Shown: positions 25,239 through 36,905, counted from the first letter of the stretch. The stretch is DNA of 64,000 nucleotides from Corydoras sp. C115 (GCA_019802505.1 JAFMOC010000002.1:4758501-4822500); one strand, 5' to 3'. The notes: generated by a model from the letters alone, not told the origin. Program-made: numbers and translations.

Positions 25239-27470
25239 TACTGTATATATAATTATATACACATATTGTATATATATTTATTTTACACACAGACACGCCA
25301 CCGGGATTCACTAGCTCAAAGTGTCCTGGAACCACAGTGAGTCATTTCAGAAATCTCAGTGGCACTGAAAAAAAAAAAAGCCTGCAGCTGGTAATATGAG
25401 ATCTGGTTCAATACAAATGAGTATGTGATTAATAGATCATACCTGTCGTGACTGTTTCTCCCAGCACTGCAGAACACTTCCTACACATGAGTACTGCATT
25501 CCTGTGGCTACGTACCTGCTGGGAAACACAGGAACTAACTAAAAATAGAACAACAATCTAAAACTAGATTTGTATTAAATCAGGTTTCAAATACTTTAAC
25601 AGAAACCAAGAACCTGAAAGAGACCATTAACTGATAATGTGTGTTTGAGTGAGTGCGACTGCCTTAATAATAAATAACAGAAAAAATGCAAAAAAAAAAT
25701 TAACTAATTAAGCACTTTTTATTTATTAAAAAAAGTTTCTAATTAAAATGCTCTGCTATTTTAAATAATCCATGTTAAATTTAGTTTGACTATTTAATTA
25801 ATCTGAAATATTTAACTTGTTAATAAAAAAATGCTGTTCATTGTTATTTTCTTTAGTCTGTTAGAATCGTTGATTCTTTACCATACCAGACCATAACAGT
25901 AGGTATAGTATATACTGTACATGTGCTTCATAAATAGTCTGGCGCAAAACAAAAGAGATGACTGGATAAATATGAATATGGATCAGAAGGGAATTTCAAG
26001 AGAATCTCTCTCAAAAAAAAAAAAAAAAAAAAAAAAAAAGAAATCACTCCTTTTCTATTGATTTAAAATGAGATGAGAGGATTAATATTTAAAGGCTGAT
26101 GTGAAGTTTGTTTTAAGTCGCATTGGCCAGCGTAGTTTTTCATCTGTTAACTATGTCCCCATGATACATGCTTGAATTGCATTACTATTTCTCTAACGCA
26201 ATAAACAACTACATTTGAAATGTAACATTTTAAATATGTTTATACATAAATTTCATGCCATAAATTTAGTATGGATATATAATAATATCCAAAGTCTTCT
26301 TTTATTGATTTTTGTTAATTTATAATCTTTTTATTTATGATTGTATTTTTACATCCATATTAAGTTTTTAATAACTATACATTTCTGTATTTCTTTATTA
26401 ATTTCTGTATTTTGGTGTCTATGTCCTAATTGGGTTGGCAGTACTAACCTTATACTTAAAAAACATCGTTAAGCATTAAACATCTGTTAAACATTTGTGG
26501 CTAAAATGTCAAAAGCACAGACCAATTAATCAGAATAATTGCAATTTCTCATAAGGACTTTCCTTACCTGAGCATGGTATAGGGTAACAACTATCAAAGT
26601 TTTCGGTTACAAAAAGTCAGCAGATGATAATTATCATCATGTTCTTACACCAGCTTTAAAATTTATTATACATTTTTGATCCTATTAAGAACATAAATCA
26701 ATGAACTACAACACACCTCTCCAGAAGATCGATTAGACGTGGTGTTAAAACCTGATGAGTCAGCTGTCTGTGTAATGTTCTGCTTACAGCTGATGTCACT
26801 AGTCAGAAGGTAAAAAGTATCACCCACTAAACAGTCATCTTCTTTAGGAAGCAACTTCTTATTAGCAAAAGGATCAGGGTGGCAGCACCAGTCATCCACT
26901 AGAGTATTCCAATTTCCGTTGGGTAAGGGAAGAACTCGCCTAAAAACCCTGAAAACACCAACCAGCAGATTATATTTCTTACACACAAGGCTCCTAAACT
27001 TTACATTAAGCACTCTGCACACAATGTCTGTCTATTTATGGAAACTTAGATGTGAAAAACCTGATGCTTAACCCAAATCTTGTCAACAGCTACAGACCTG
27101 CGTCAATAATCTTTTTGTCCAAATTGTGTGATGTGTGGTGATGTTTCTGACTCTCATCAAGTATACAGTGTCCCAATACTCCCCTTTCTTTTCACTGCAC
27201 ATGTCCTTAACGAGCCATTCAAGTCAATGAGTTCTCTTATCACTGCTATACCAAAAACAGCATCCAAAAAGCTCTCTGCGCAGTGGAGAATCAATTTTGG
27301 TCACCACAAGAACTTCAGTATTCAGTCCAAAACTGTCAAACAGTCTAATAGTACACCATTGCAATTTTGCCCTAATTTTCTACCTTCAGATTTACTCAGT
27401 AACAAGTACTGTTTCTTCCTTTGTTAGTTAAATATAAAATTAGAAATGTTTAATACTGGCAATACGGTAT

Positions 27471-27556
<86 letters not shown>

Positions 27557-30500
27557 AAAATTTAAAGGTAAATTAAAACACTGCTTATTACCTTTCATTA
27601 GTAAGTGTACTTCCACAAGATTGGCATAAAACACAACACTTCTTCTGCACCTTCAGATTCTGCATTACATCCTCTGAAATGTCTGCAAAATAATGGTCAA
27701 GTTGCTGTAAATTCTTTTTGTAAATTTTAAAAAATAAAAATGAATAAGACTAATTCATGAAAACAGTTCTACGTAAAACTCTACGTAAAAGTTAAAAAAA
27801 TTAAAGTGGAATATAGGGTTTAACAACAGACTTCACCTGCTGGGAGTAATAATTTTATCAGCGCTTACATCATGACCTTCACAAAGCAGAACCTGCAGCA
27901 ACTCACTACTATAGGTTACATGACCTCCATTCATCATTAATGTCAGTGAGTCTGTGGGGTTTGATGATGTATGGAGCGCATTGGTGGGTGGGAAAACATT
28001 CATTACTCTTAATTCCAGAAGTGCATATAGCTTTCCTGTTTAACAAGTTTGTACTAAATGACCTTCCAACTCGATGAACATGGATACACTCTGTTACTAT
28101 TATTGGAATTTGAATTAGGCCCAAACACAATTAAATTTTAAACTGATTATCAGATTGAATTGAATTTAATTGAATAGGGTATGTTTGCTGGTGCTATGTA
28201 CTGTAAGCTGGTCTAACTATTTCTGAAACTGCCAAATGACTGGAATTTTCACACCTAACAATCTCTAGGGTTTACAGAAAGATGGCTCAACTAAATTGGA
28301 CAACAGAAAATTGGCAAAATGTTGTCTGGTCTGTTTAGGCTCTATTTTTACTGCAATAATCAGATGGTAAGCTTAAAATTTGATGAGAGCAATAAGAAAG
28401 CATGGCTCCATTCTGCCTTGCATCAGCAGTTTATGTTGCTGTGGGTGGTGTAATGCTGTAAAAAAATGAGCATCATTTAAATTTCATGAACAGTGTCATC
28501 ATATTCTAGAAGATACTTACAGCAAGATAATGGCATGGCCTCCACAGTGACCACACCTTTATCCTACTGATTACCTTTAAGAGGTGGTGGAAATGGTGAC
28601 TCACATCATGGATATCTAGCCAACAAATTGGCAGCAACTGTACCATGGCATTTTTTAAGAAGTTTTAACAGCATCTTGTTGACCATATAACCATATAGAT
28701 TAGGCAGATCTTTAACCAAAAAGGTTAAATAAATTACCAAGGTGTATCTAATATAGAAGAAGGAGGGTATGTTATTATATTATTTGAAGCAATTAATGTA
28801 TGTAATGGATATTTTAAGATAACTGTATATTTGACTATCATGTTTATCATCACCACTGACAACATGTGTGCAGTCATAGGCTTCTGGTTAAGAAACCAGC
28901 CTTGTGGCCTGAAGGTCTCTGGTTCAGCTTCTGGTTTCACCAAGTACTATGGCTGAAGTGCCATTTTGCAAGGCACCTAACCCCAATTGCTCCATGGGCC
29001 ACGTATACAGGGCTGCCCATTGCTCTGGGCATGTGAGCTTACATCACTTTGTGTGTATATTTGTGTGTTTCACTGCAGGATGGGTTAAATGTGGGGGGTC
29101 AAATTCCCCTGTGTGTAAACAGCAGGCAAAAAAAAATACTTTTGTCATTGTCAACCTGCATTACAGTGAAAATTATTTCAGTAATTTATTATAGCTGAGA
29201 AGTGCTGGGCAGGTGAGACTACAGGTGCCACCACCTTTTACCTTTTAAATAAACACTTTTGTGTCTCTTATACTTTCAGGATGCTTAGAAATTAGTTAAG
29301 CACTAGTAAATGAATGTTAGATAGTACTGAACTAGCATACAAAGACATTTTTTATAATAGAGGTATTAAAAACATATTGTGCAAAACATAAAATGAACAA
29401 TGACTAATGAACAAAAAAATAGCAGTTTTTGATTTTTAAAGAAGACCTATTATAGATATTGCATTAGGTTTTTTCTTTTTCGATTAACAAAACATTTTCC
29501 AGGTAATTTAGTCAGGCTGATGTTCATTAGATAGCCATCAATTAATTATAGCATCAATATATATTTTTGCAACAGGTAATTATAACATATAAATATTATT
29601 AACAAAATGGTACTGATTTTCAGAAGTTTCAGATTCATAAAACATCAAATTACTTATGAATGATGTTTATGAATTTAATTTGAATTTGTCTTCAAGTTTA
29701 ACATAAATGCTGGATGAAATGCTCAAGATAAATAGCTTAGCTCAATACTGTTTCTTGGTCAATAAAACTGGATGATATCAAACCTGAACAGGGTCCCACT
29801 TTTAAGCGCAGTCTGATGTGCAGTCCGTCTGCATTCAAATCAAGACTCTGGGCTGTTCCCTCCAATAGTCTGACGTTTGTGGGCAATTTCACCTTAATAA
29901 TCCCATCAGGCACATGGATGTTTAGGGCGGAGTCTCCACCAGAAATAGTAACATCTTTTTTGCCTGCAGCTACATCACTCCTGAAAGAGTTGAACATAAA
30001 CATATAAAATCACCAGCACTACATAAATACAAGTGCATTAAACTATAGTCAATTTATTAAAGAATTTTGCTTATTCACTATAAGCAGAGATTATTGCGTA
30101 TATTTTCCATAACGAAATTAACTGACAAAATAGATAAAGAAATTAATCAATAATCTATTTGATACAGTTATACTCAGATTAACAATAAAACTAACAGTTA
30201 TATATTAATGTCATTAAAACCAACAAAAAATTTTTTTGCTAAACTTTGGCTTTCATAAAACCTTTTGGTGATTTTGAAAGACCTATTAGACCTGAAAACA
30301 AATATAGTTTCTGATGATATTATGTAGCAGAAAAAAAAACAAACACAAGGCATAAGTACAAAAAAAAGCATCAAAACATTGAACAGTTGAACTAATAATA
30401 AAACAAAACTCTTACATACATTAGTTCAAATGCTAACTGTGTTTTGCCGCTGATATTTATTTGTACCTAATGTTCATCAGTTACTGCACCAAAATAAGCA

Positions 30501-31927
30501 GGAAGTGATCAAAGTGTGAATGTAAGAAAATAATTTCAATTACTTTTTTTACATCATTTTATATCCTTGAAGTTGGTTGTCAATCAACATTATGCCATTT
30601 GGTACTAAATAGTTTTATTAGAGGCAGCAATAGATTGGTCCTGGGTGTATCTGCCCACGTGCTAAGCACTAAGCCACCGTGCCGCTCATGGAAGAACATA
30701 ATATCTTCTTTTTTTCTAAACTTTTTCATTTAATGGATTATTATATGGGGTGGAACGGTGGCTTAGTGGTTAGCACGTTCGCCTCTCAGCGCTAGGGATT
30801 CCCGGTTCGAATCCCAATCTGGGTGGAGTTTCCATGTTCTCCATGTGTCCGTGTTGGTTTCCTCCGGGTTCTCCGGTTTCCATATAGAGTGTGTATGTGT
30901 GCGTGTCTGTGTGAGTGAGTGTGTGCCCAGCGATAGATTGGCGCCCTGTCCTGGGGTGTATCTGCCCAGCGCCCGAAACGTTCTCCCCTGGATGGGCATG
31001 GGGAACCCCACCGCGACCCTGCTATAGGATAAAGCGGAAGATAATGAATGAATAGTTTTATTAGGATGTAGCAAGATTTTTGCTACATGATCCTTTTACT
31101 CCCTGAACAATTTTAAAGTCATTTTACAAAAACAACCAACAGATCTTTTTAGTGATTGTTATTAATATTATTGTATTTGGTAACAAACAAAATTCTTTAT
31201 AATAATGAGTTATTCTGGGATTACTTGATTACTTCCACATAGTAACGGGGTGTGGTAGCACAGTGGCTAGGGTGTTGGGCTTTTAATCAGAAGGTTGTTG
31301 GTTCAAATCCCAGGTCCACTGAAGTTACCTATATGGGTCCTTGAGCAAGACCCTTAACCCTCATTGCTCCAGGGGGCGCTGTACCAACCCTCTGCTCTTT
31401 GGGTTTACTTATTTGTAAGTCGCTTTGGATAAAAGCGTCTGCTAAATGACCAATTTTAAATGTAAATTTTATTTACATTTACATAACAAAACCCTTCTTC
31501 CTCCCGGTTTATTGCTTTCACAAAACTTAATATCAACTAGAGTTTTATATGAAGTGAAGATAAATACAATTTTGTTGGGTTCACTAGTGATTTCTTTGAC
31601 ACATTCTCGCGCCTGAAGTCAATAGCCGACGAATTCTTCCCAGTTCTTTTTAGCGTAATGTGACTATTTGCACTAAATACTAATACTGAATAAAAAAGTA
31701 ATGTCACAGATATTAACAGTTACAAATGAATCCACACATAGCAAACAAGCGAGATAGCAGCACTCAACATGCTTTGCATTATTGAAGGTGTTGGTATTAA
31801 TAACTTGGTAAGATTTGTTCTTAATTAATAAAAACAGCATTACTCTGTACCTTATAATTATCAGACCGCTGCCCAGCTTCTGTCTTAGCTCAACAAACAG
31901 CTGGTGTTGATTTGCTGAGTGATTCAT
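20791..31927 (-). CDS. ube3d: E3 ubiquitin-protein ligase E3D (HECT-like, UBE2C-binding)
   Basis: The family is an E2-binding ubiquitin ligase; human UBE3D (389 aa) binds the E2 UBE2C (UbcH10). I assembled nine coding exons: 31851-31927, 29784-29980, 27592-27682, 26717-26948, 25443-25515, 23258-23333, 22454-22562, 22210-22376, 20791-20935. They give 1,167 nt, or 388 residues plus TGA, with every junction in phase. Visible landmarks are C111-x-x-C114, the BRAT1-like block around residues 127-150 (RVLPLP...WCCHPDPFANK), C210-x-x-C213, and the HECT-like C-terminal part (SSAQSTFRFSIQ, LWLLNTDTLL, VLYLPC, ISVHPL, SSLRCMN). It ends in CYQV, slightly shorter than my recollection of the human C-terminus. 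The start is the first ATG of exon 1 and gives the family length. Intron 6 uses a GC donor. Introns 1-7 carry SINE, Tc1 and (TA)n insertions. Confidence 0.93.
21570..21606. repeat. Poly(T) run
   Basis: About 36 T in ube3d intron 8, that is poly(A) on the sense strand. No SINE or LINE body was recognised next to it. Confidence 0.85.
21683..21792. repeat. (TA)n(CA)n microsatellite, ube3d intron
   Basis: TA run, CA run and a second CA run, followed directly by a SINE head. Confidence 0.95.
21801..21829 (+). mobile_element. SINE head fragment
   Basis: Only the 5' end of the tRNA-headed SINE (gggcggcacggtggcttag) remains. It is joined to a short GTT run. Confidence 0.7.
23256..23257 (-). other. 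Non-canonical GC splice donor of ube3d intron 6
   Basis: On the sense strand the exon end reads GATAG/GCAAGT. Using GC makes the carry two bases, which joins in phase to the next exon at 22562 (AG + A, then CAG CAA TTT TTA) and restores the conserved FLEKMLASKLVELSS segment. The nearest GT (gtcatg) is a poor donor and gives the wrong phase. Confidence 0.8.
24236..24350 (+). repeat. SINE 3'-tail fragment
   Basis: It carries the widespread teleost tail motif gtaaagctgctttgtaacaa followed by aaaaagcgctatataaataa. A similar fragment is at 56262-56400. Confidence 0.6.
25146..25260. repeat. (ATGT)n/(TA)n/(CA)n compound microsatellite
   Basis: Four to six tatg units, a TA run, a CA run and imperfect TA units, within the intron between ube3d exons 5 and 6. 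Confidence 0.9.
26012..26039. repeat. Poly(A) run
   Basis: Homopolymer in a ube3d intron. Confidence 0.85.
27478..27551. repeat. (TA)n microsatellite
   Basis: A long TA run that ends about 40 bases downstream of the donor of ube3d exon 3. Length change here sits unusually close to a splice site. Confidence 0.95.
28190..28720 (+). mobile_element. Degenerate Tc1/mariner transposase relic
   Basis: Conceptual plus-strand translation around 28290-28460 still shows fragments of a Tc1-like transposase, such as NWTTENWQNVVWS followed by SDGKLKI, ESMAP and GGVM, broken by several stops. It lies in ube3d intron 2, antisense to the gene. It differs from the relics at 4866 and 14868. No intact copy is present. 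Confidence 0.6.
28873..29160 (+). mobile_element. Second SINE type
   Basis: A tRNA-like head with a B-box-like GGTTCAGCTTC near 28921, then a body with caaggcacctaaccccaatt and a 3' part ending ttttgtcattgtcaa. This body is common in teleost SINEs and distinct from the main SINE family in the window. It lies in ube3d intron 2. Confidence 0.55.
30622..31050 (+). mobile_element. Retrocopied two-SINE composite in ube3d intron 1
   Basis: It consists of an inverted SINE piece (30622-30690), a unique spacer of about 60 bases, then a SINE in plus orientation (30748-31050) with tail. The whole unit is flanked by an exact 14-bp duplication AATAGTTTTATTAG (30608-30621 and 31051-31064). The same composite, including the unique spacer and the same internal deletion in the SINE body, occurs in reverse orientation at about 32508-32960. 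The 5' end is truncated relative to that copy, as expected for target-primed reverse transcription. Confidence 0.8.
31247..31462 (+). mobile_element. Third SINE type (L2-like tail)
   Basis: A tRNA-like head with A box TAGCACAGTGGCTAGGGTG and B box GGTTCAAATCC. The 3' tail is the very common teleost tail gtcgctttggataaaagcg plus tctgctaaatg. It lies in ube3d intron 1. Fragments of the same tail are at 36204-36265 and 36735-36905. Confidence 0.75.
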
Positions 31928-32060
31928 TTTAATAACAGCGTTGTTTAAAGTGCTACAATAACGCTTCCGTTATGTGTCCCACGCTACCGTCACAGCAGAG
32001 CTTTTATTCTGTAGTTTTAACTTCAGTGGTTAGAACCACTGCTGCCCCCTTTACTTTACA
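31928..32060 (-). promoter_or_regulatory. Putative ube3d promoter
   Basis: The short interval between the ube3d start codon and the first upstream SINE pair. It contains an ETS-type site on the minus strand (ACGGAAGCG, 31962-31970) and a near-palindrome AGTGGTTAGAACCACT at 32028-32043. No TATA box is placed convincingly. The transcription start is not determinable from sequence alone. Confidence 0.4.
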
Positions 32061-32137
32061 CCTCCGTGAAATACTGCAGCATGCAGTATAGTATACCAAT
32101 AGCGCTCCCTGCTGGTTAGCATATTACATATAATATT

Positions 32138-32481
32138 CCATCCATCCATCCATCCATTATCTTCCGCTTTATCCTCTATTAGGGTCGCGGTGGGGTTCCC
32201 CATGCCCATCCAGGGGAGAACGTCTCGGGCGCTGGGCAGATAGACCCAGGACAGGGCGCTAATCCATCGCTGGGTACACACTCACACACTCTATATGGGG
32301 CAATTTAGAGAACTCAATTAACTTGATCCATGTTTTTGGACTGTGGGAGGAAACAGGAGAACCCGGAGGAAACCCACGCGGACACGGGGAGAACATGGAA
32401 ACTCCACCCAGATGAGGATTCGAACCGGGAATCCCTAGCGCTGAGAGGCGAACATGCTAACCACTAAGCCACCGTGTCGCC
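32138..32481 (-). mobile_element. tRNA-headed SINE, full length
   Basis: Complete copy with head at 32481 and (CCAT)n tail at 32138. It is flanked by a perfect 26-bp direct repeat at 32112-32137 and 32482-32507, which is best read as its target duplication. Confidence 0.85.
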
Positions 32482-32507
32482 CTGGTTAGCATATTACATA
32501 TAATATT

Positions 32508-33172
32508 CCATCCATCCATCCATCCATCCATCCATTCATCCATTATCTCCCGCTTTATCCTCTACCAGGGTCGCGGGGGTATTCCCAATGCCCATACAGG
32601 GGAGAACGTCTCGGGCGCTGGGCAGATACACCCAGGACAGGGCGCCAATTTATCACTGGGTACACACTCACTCACACAGACACGCACACATACACACTCT
32701 ATATGGAAACCGGAGAACCCGGAGGAAACCCACACGGACACACGGAGAACATGGAAACTCCACCCAGATTGGGATTCGAACCGGGAATCCCTAGCGCTGA
32801 GAGGCGAACGTGCTAACCACTAAGCCACCATTCCACCCCATATAATAATCCATTAAATGAAAAAGTTTAGAAAAAAAAAAAGAAATTATGTTCTTCCATG
32901 AGCGGCACGGTGGCTTAGTGCTTAGCACGTGGGCAGATACTCCAAGGACAGGGCACCAATATATTGCTGGGCACATTCACTATCACAGACAAACACACTC
33001 TATATGGGGCAATTTGGAGCATTTAATTTACTTTGATCCATGTTTTTGGACTGTGGGAGGAAACCCATGCGGACACGGGAAGATCATGAAAACTGCACCC
33101 AGATTGGGACTGAACCGGGAATCCTTAGTGCTGAGAGGCACTAAGAAGTGAACCACTAAGCCACCGTGCTGC
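32508..33172 (-). mobile_element. Composite SINE locus, likely source of the intron-1 copy
   Basis: On the minus strand, from 33172: a SINE head and body up to about 32936, joined to an inverted SINE head fragment (32900-32935), a unique spacer (32839-32899), and a second SINE with tail (32838-32508). Two SINEs in one direction with an inverted fragment between them make a chimera that could be transcribed from the first head. The copy at 30622-31050 matches the inner part of this arrangement. Confidence 0.75.
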
Positions 33173-33336
33173 CTATTTTTTTTTTTAACCCCAAAAGTTT
33201 AAACATTTTGTTAAATGCAATAAAACCAAGAATCTGTGATTTTATTTGTTAATAGTTTCAGTATTAGTGCCAATCTTATTCAAAGTGATTAGTGAACTTT
33301 TTTGCCTACTGTGCTTACACACATATACTGTATATA

Positions 33337-33735
33337 CCGTGGGGAAAAAGTATTTAGTAAGTTACCAATTGTGCAAGTTCTCCCACTTAAAAAGATGACT
33401 GAGGCCTGTAATTGACATCATAGATAGACTTCAACTATGAGAGACAAAATCAGGGAAAAAATCAGAATATCATATTATCTGACTTTTTTAAATAATTTAG
33501 TCTTTAATAAATTGCAATTGCAATTGCAAATAATGGTGGAAAAAAAAGTATTTGGTCAATAACAAAAGTTCATCTCAATACTTTGTTATATATCCTTTGT
33601 GGGAGATGACAGGGGTCAAATGTTTTCTCTAAGTCTTCACAAGGTTGGCACACACCATTGCTGGTATGTTGGCCCATTCCTTCATGCAGATCTTCTCTAG
33701 AGCAGTGATGTTTTACCCTATGCGTGGTCATTGAA
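33337..33735 (+). mobile_element. Tc1-like transposon fragment with left terminal repeat
   Basis: It starts with the terminal-repeat motif ccgtggggaaaaagtattta and continues with the leader and first coding part, in antisense, of a common fish Tc1-like family (for example gtatgttggcccattccttc). The right half and right terminal repeat are missing. Confidence 0.65.
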
Positions 33736-34017
33736 CCTACTGACTTTTACACTCGATTCAAAATGATTGATGATTTTGAGAGGCAAACTCTCCCAAATAA
33801 ATCTGTATTAAAATCCTATTTGCTTAGACACATTACCTACATTTAAGTTTAAAAAAAAACTGTATAGTTTACAAATATAATTACATTAAATTAGTTGTGC
33901 TAAAAAGTGCATTTTCACATTTGCATTTGAAAAAAGGCCATACGATGCTGCTAGAACTAATGTTATATTGGTAAAAAAAGTAAGCAAAACACATGTTTAT
34001 TTTATTATTTTAATTAA
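33736..34017. other. Intergenic spacer between ube3d and slc52a3-like
   Basis: AT-rich, nothing recognised. Confidence 0.6.
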
Positions 34018-34023
34018 TTTATT
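34018..34023 (-). promoter_or_regulatory. Candidate slc52a3-like polyadenylation signal
   Basis: AATAAA on the minus strand about 215 bases past the stop codon. Further tttatt motifs lie a little downstream. Confidence 0.45.
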
Positions 34024-34236
34024 TATGAAAACAGAACTGTGCACTAAAAAGATTCAAATAGTTGCACCAACATTTTTAACTATTATAATTTTAAAAAAGT
34101 AAATGAAATTACCAAAATAAAAATGTTCATTACAGCTTTCTACAAAGGCACTTAATAACAAATATGTAACAGAATAACATGTCTGTATAAATACAAACAG
34201 TGCAAATATAATAAATAAACATGAAACATTTTTACT

Positions 34237-36008
34237 TCATGTAGTAGGACATTTAGTATTACAAGGATCTCCAGATTTGAATAGTCCATAAACACTGACA
34301 AGCGGAAACATGGAAATTGCACCAAGCATGGATCCAAGCTGTACTACAGCCCCACACCACACGAGGGCACTGTGACCTTCATCCCGCAGTATAACCCCAA
34401 TAATCACCTTCACATAGGACAGGGTGAGAACAAATATCACCCAGGTGATCACCTGTAAGCACAGAAACACATGCTCTCATTAAAATAAAACAGATATTTT
34501 TATTACATTTAACATCATACATTATATTATTAACATTACTTTGTAAACTAATTATGAAATACACTGTCCCTAATCACATATACTGAACAGCTGACAGAAA
34601 TAAGTCTGGCTCTGGCAAAGTTATCAAAATCATAATTTAAAAAATCATTTGTATAATATGTTTTTTGATACTGGATGTTAGGCCTTTAATGTTAGCTCTA
34701 AAATATATATGCAATACTTTTATCATGTCAATGTTATGTAAAGAATATATATGTTGTATGAGACTCACTATATGTGCAGCTCCCAAATCATGATGGACTA
34801 GTAAGGGACAGGGGCTCAATCCTGCCATGGCCATTATGTAAGCCCCAAACCCTGTACCAGTCATTGTAAGAATGCCCATCAACATGAGGGACCTAATAAG
34901 CAAAGACATGAATTGAATTGAGACAAAAGTAATCAAACCTATAGCTGTTATAAAATGTCTTGCATGTGAATGTGTCTTACCTAATCGGCACAAACATGGC
35001 AATAAAACAAGCCACAGGGTTAGCCACAGCAGCCATGACAGTTGCCAAGTGATAGGCCTGGTTGCCATAAGGCAGACTTGAGAAAGATTGTACTGAAGGA
35101 AGCACTGCATTGGTTAAAGCATTGACCCAGGCCAAGACCACAAAAATGAAGATCACCTCAGCAGTGCTATATGTGCCTTTCCCGAAGCTGCTACGAAGTT
35201 CAATCATAGGAGCTTCTAGATGTTCAAGCATGGGTGTCTGCTCTGCAGCATGGTTTTGAACTGAAAGGCTGATTTCAGTCTTTTCTTTGTGCAGAGCATG
35301 ATCAGTGTATTCATTCCTACGTTCTTGTGCCACAGCAGGATGGTAGTTAAGCATTAAAAAAGCTACTAGACAAACTACCATCATGGCACTAAGTAAAATA
35401 AAAAAAACCTGAATAGAAAAATTTGCTGGCTGGTACTGTGCCTCCAGTTTGCCATCCATTGCCCAGGTGGTGTTCTCCATACTAAAACTGGCATTAACTG
35501 TGCCATTCTTACATTGCACCATGCCAACACCCTGAATCAGCGCAATCAGAGCAGGAACCAAACCACTTAACCCCTCACCAATAAAATAGGTGGTGAGGTA
35601 CTGAGTCTGAAGTGTCATCATAAAAGGCAGAAAGGTGACAGACGATGTGCAGTCCACTACAGAGAGCAGAAAACTGAGAGGAAGCAGAGCCACACTGTGT
35701 TCAGAACCCCCCAAAACCATAGTGTACTTCCAAAAAAAGGCCAAAAAGAAGCTGGCAAGTGCTCCCACCACAACAATAAAATAGATAATGGGCCGCTCAT
35801 TTAGTGCTCCTGGTTTGAAGCGGTGCATTAGTGTGATAAATAGAGGACCGATGTTGGCCAGTTGGATGATTACAGTGAGGTAAGATGGCAGAAGCCAGCC
35901 TTCAGGAATTTCAGAGACGATTAGTGGAAGCTCCACCCACATCCCGTTGATGGCCACCCATGAGCCAATGCCAAACAGGCAGACCAGTGTATGTGTCAGC
36001 AATGACAT
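34237..36008 (-). CDS. slc52a3: Riboflavin transporter (solute carrier family 52)
   Basis: A plasma-membrane carrier that imports riboflavin, the precursor of FMN and FAD. Three coding exons (34981-36008, 34769-34892, 34237-34452) give 1,368 nt, or 455 residues, close to human RFVT3 (469). Family landmarks are an N-terminal hydrophobic segment with GSWVAINGMWVELPL, then WLLPSYLTVIIQLANIGPL, VDCTSSVTFLPFM, GEGLSGLVPA, then WVNALTNAVLPSVQS. The third exon adds LSYVKVIIGVILRD and WCGAVVQLGSMLGA. The family has about eleven membrane segments. A loop with sequons at N168, N172, N179 and N196 precedes a charged loop (residues 225-280). The C-terminus CNTKCPT resembles the A3 paralogue, though A2 is not excluded. 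The start has A at -3 and lies 36 bases after a noncoding-exon acceptor. Upstream ATGs are present. Confidence 0.9.
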
Positions 36009-36044
36009 GGTGAAAATGAATTCAATTTAGGAAATGAAGCTCAT
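36009..36044 (-). other. 5' UTR part of the slc52a3-like coding exon, with upstream ORFs
   Basis: The acceptor tattttag/ATGAGC at 36044 starts the exon. The exon itself begins with an ATG that gives a five-codon upstream ORF (MSFIS) ending before the main start. Confidence 0.65.
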
Positions 36045-36203
36045 CTAAAATACAAAAAAAAAGTATTAGAATTAATACATTCATTTACATTTTACATTCA
36101 TTTACATTACATTTTACAATTTTAACAGCATGCAGCATCACAAACTTTTTTTTTTTTTTTTACTAAAGTCACATTATACACATAAATGAGTATTGCCAAT
36201 AAA

Positions 36204-36265
36204 ATACATTTACATTTAGCAGACACTTTTATCCAAAGCGACTTTACATTACAAGTCACATTACA
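36204..36265 (-). repeat. SINE 3'-tail fragment
   Basis: It matches, reverse-complemented, the gctttggataaaagcgtctg-type tail of the SINE at 31247. Confidence 0.65.
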
Positions 36266-36734
36266 AGTCAGAAGTTATGCAGAAAACCAACTACACTGTA
36301 AAATCATCAAACCTGATTGTTATTTGATGCTGCGCCCCCCCTTTTTTTAATTAAATTTTTATTTAAAATAAAATAAAATAAAAACACTTTTCTACAATGT
36401 AAAATGATCAAGGCAACCTGAAACACGAAAAGGAGAAGGCTTTCTATGGAAAGAAGTATAATCTATAGAAAACCATAGAAAAAATGTAAAATCAATCAGA
36501 GGCACAAAAATTGGCAGGAATGAAAAATTTGGATTTAAATGAAAAGAGATAAACTACTGGTGTACTAAGCAATAGACACAACATATTCCCCTTTTGAAGA
36601 ATGTTAGGAAGATGCAGAAATATAAAGGCTGTTTCACAAAAAGCAATTTACTTATCAGCAATAAAAATAATAATCAGAAACCCATATTAAAGCTTGTATT
36701 ACAAGTACACCACAAAACATTATTTAAATTTAAA

Positions 36735-36905
36735 TTTGGTCATTTAGCAGACGCTTTTTATCCAAAGCGACTTACATCACAACAACCCTGGAGCAATGAG
36801 GGTTAAGGGTCTTGCTCAAGGACCCACATTGGTAACTTCAGGGGACCTGGGATTTGAACCTTCAGATTGATAGTCCAATGCCCGAACCACTGAGCTACCA
36901 CTCCC
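36735..36905 (-). mobile_element. SINE with L2-like tail, minus orientation
   Basis: The tail is at 36735-36775 and the tRNA-like head at 36905 (tagctcagtggttcgg on the minus strand). Same family as 31247-31462, with a partly decayed B box. It lies in the 5' UTR intron of the transporter gene. Confidence 0.7.

Noticed and set aside
27128..27427. 99-codon plus-strand frame in a ube3d intron
   Set aside because: Antisense to ube3d, no recognisable domain. It may be repeat-derived, but I could not identify the repeat.
30748..30820. tRNA gene (A and B boxes present)
   Set aside because: The boxes belong to SINE heads. The sequence does not fold into a tRNA cloverleaf with a proper acceptor stem, and the same head recurs in every SINE copy.
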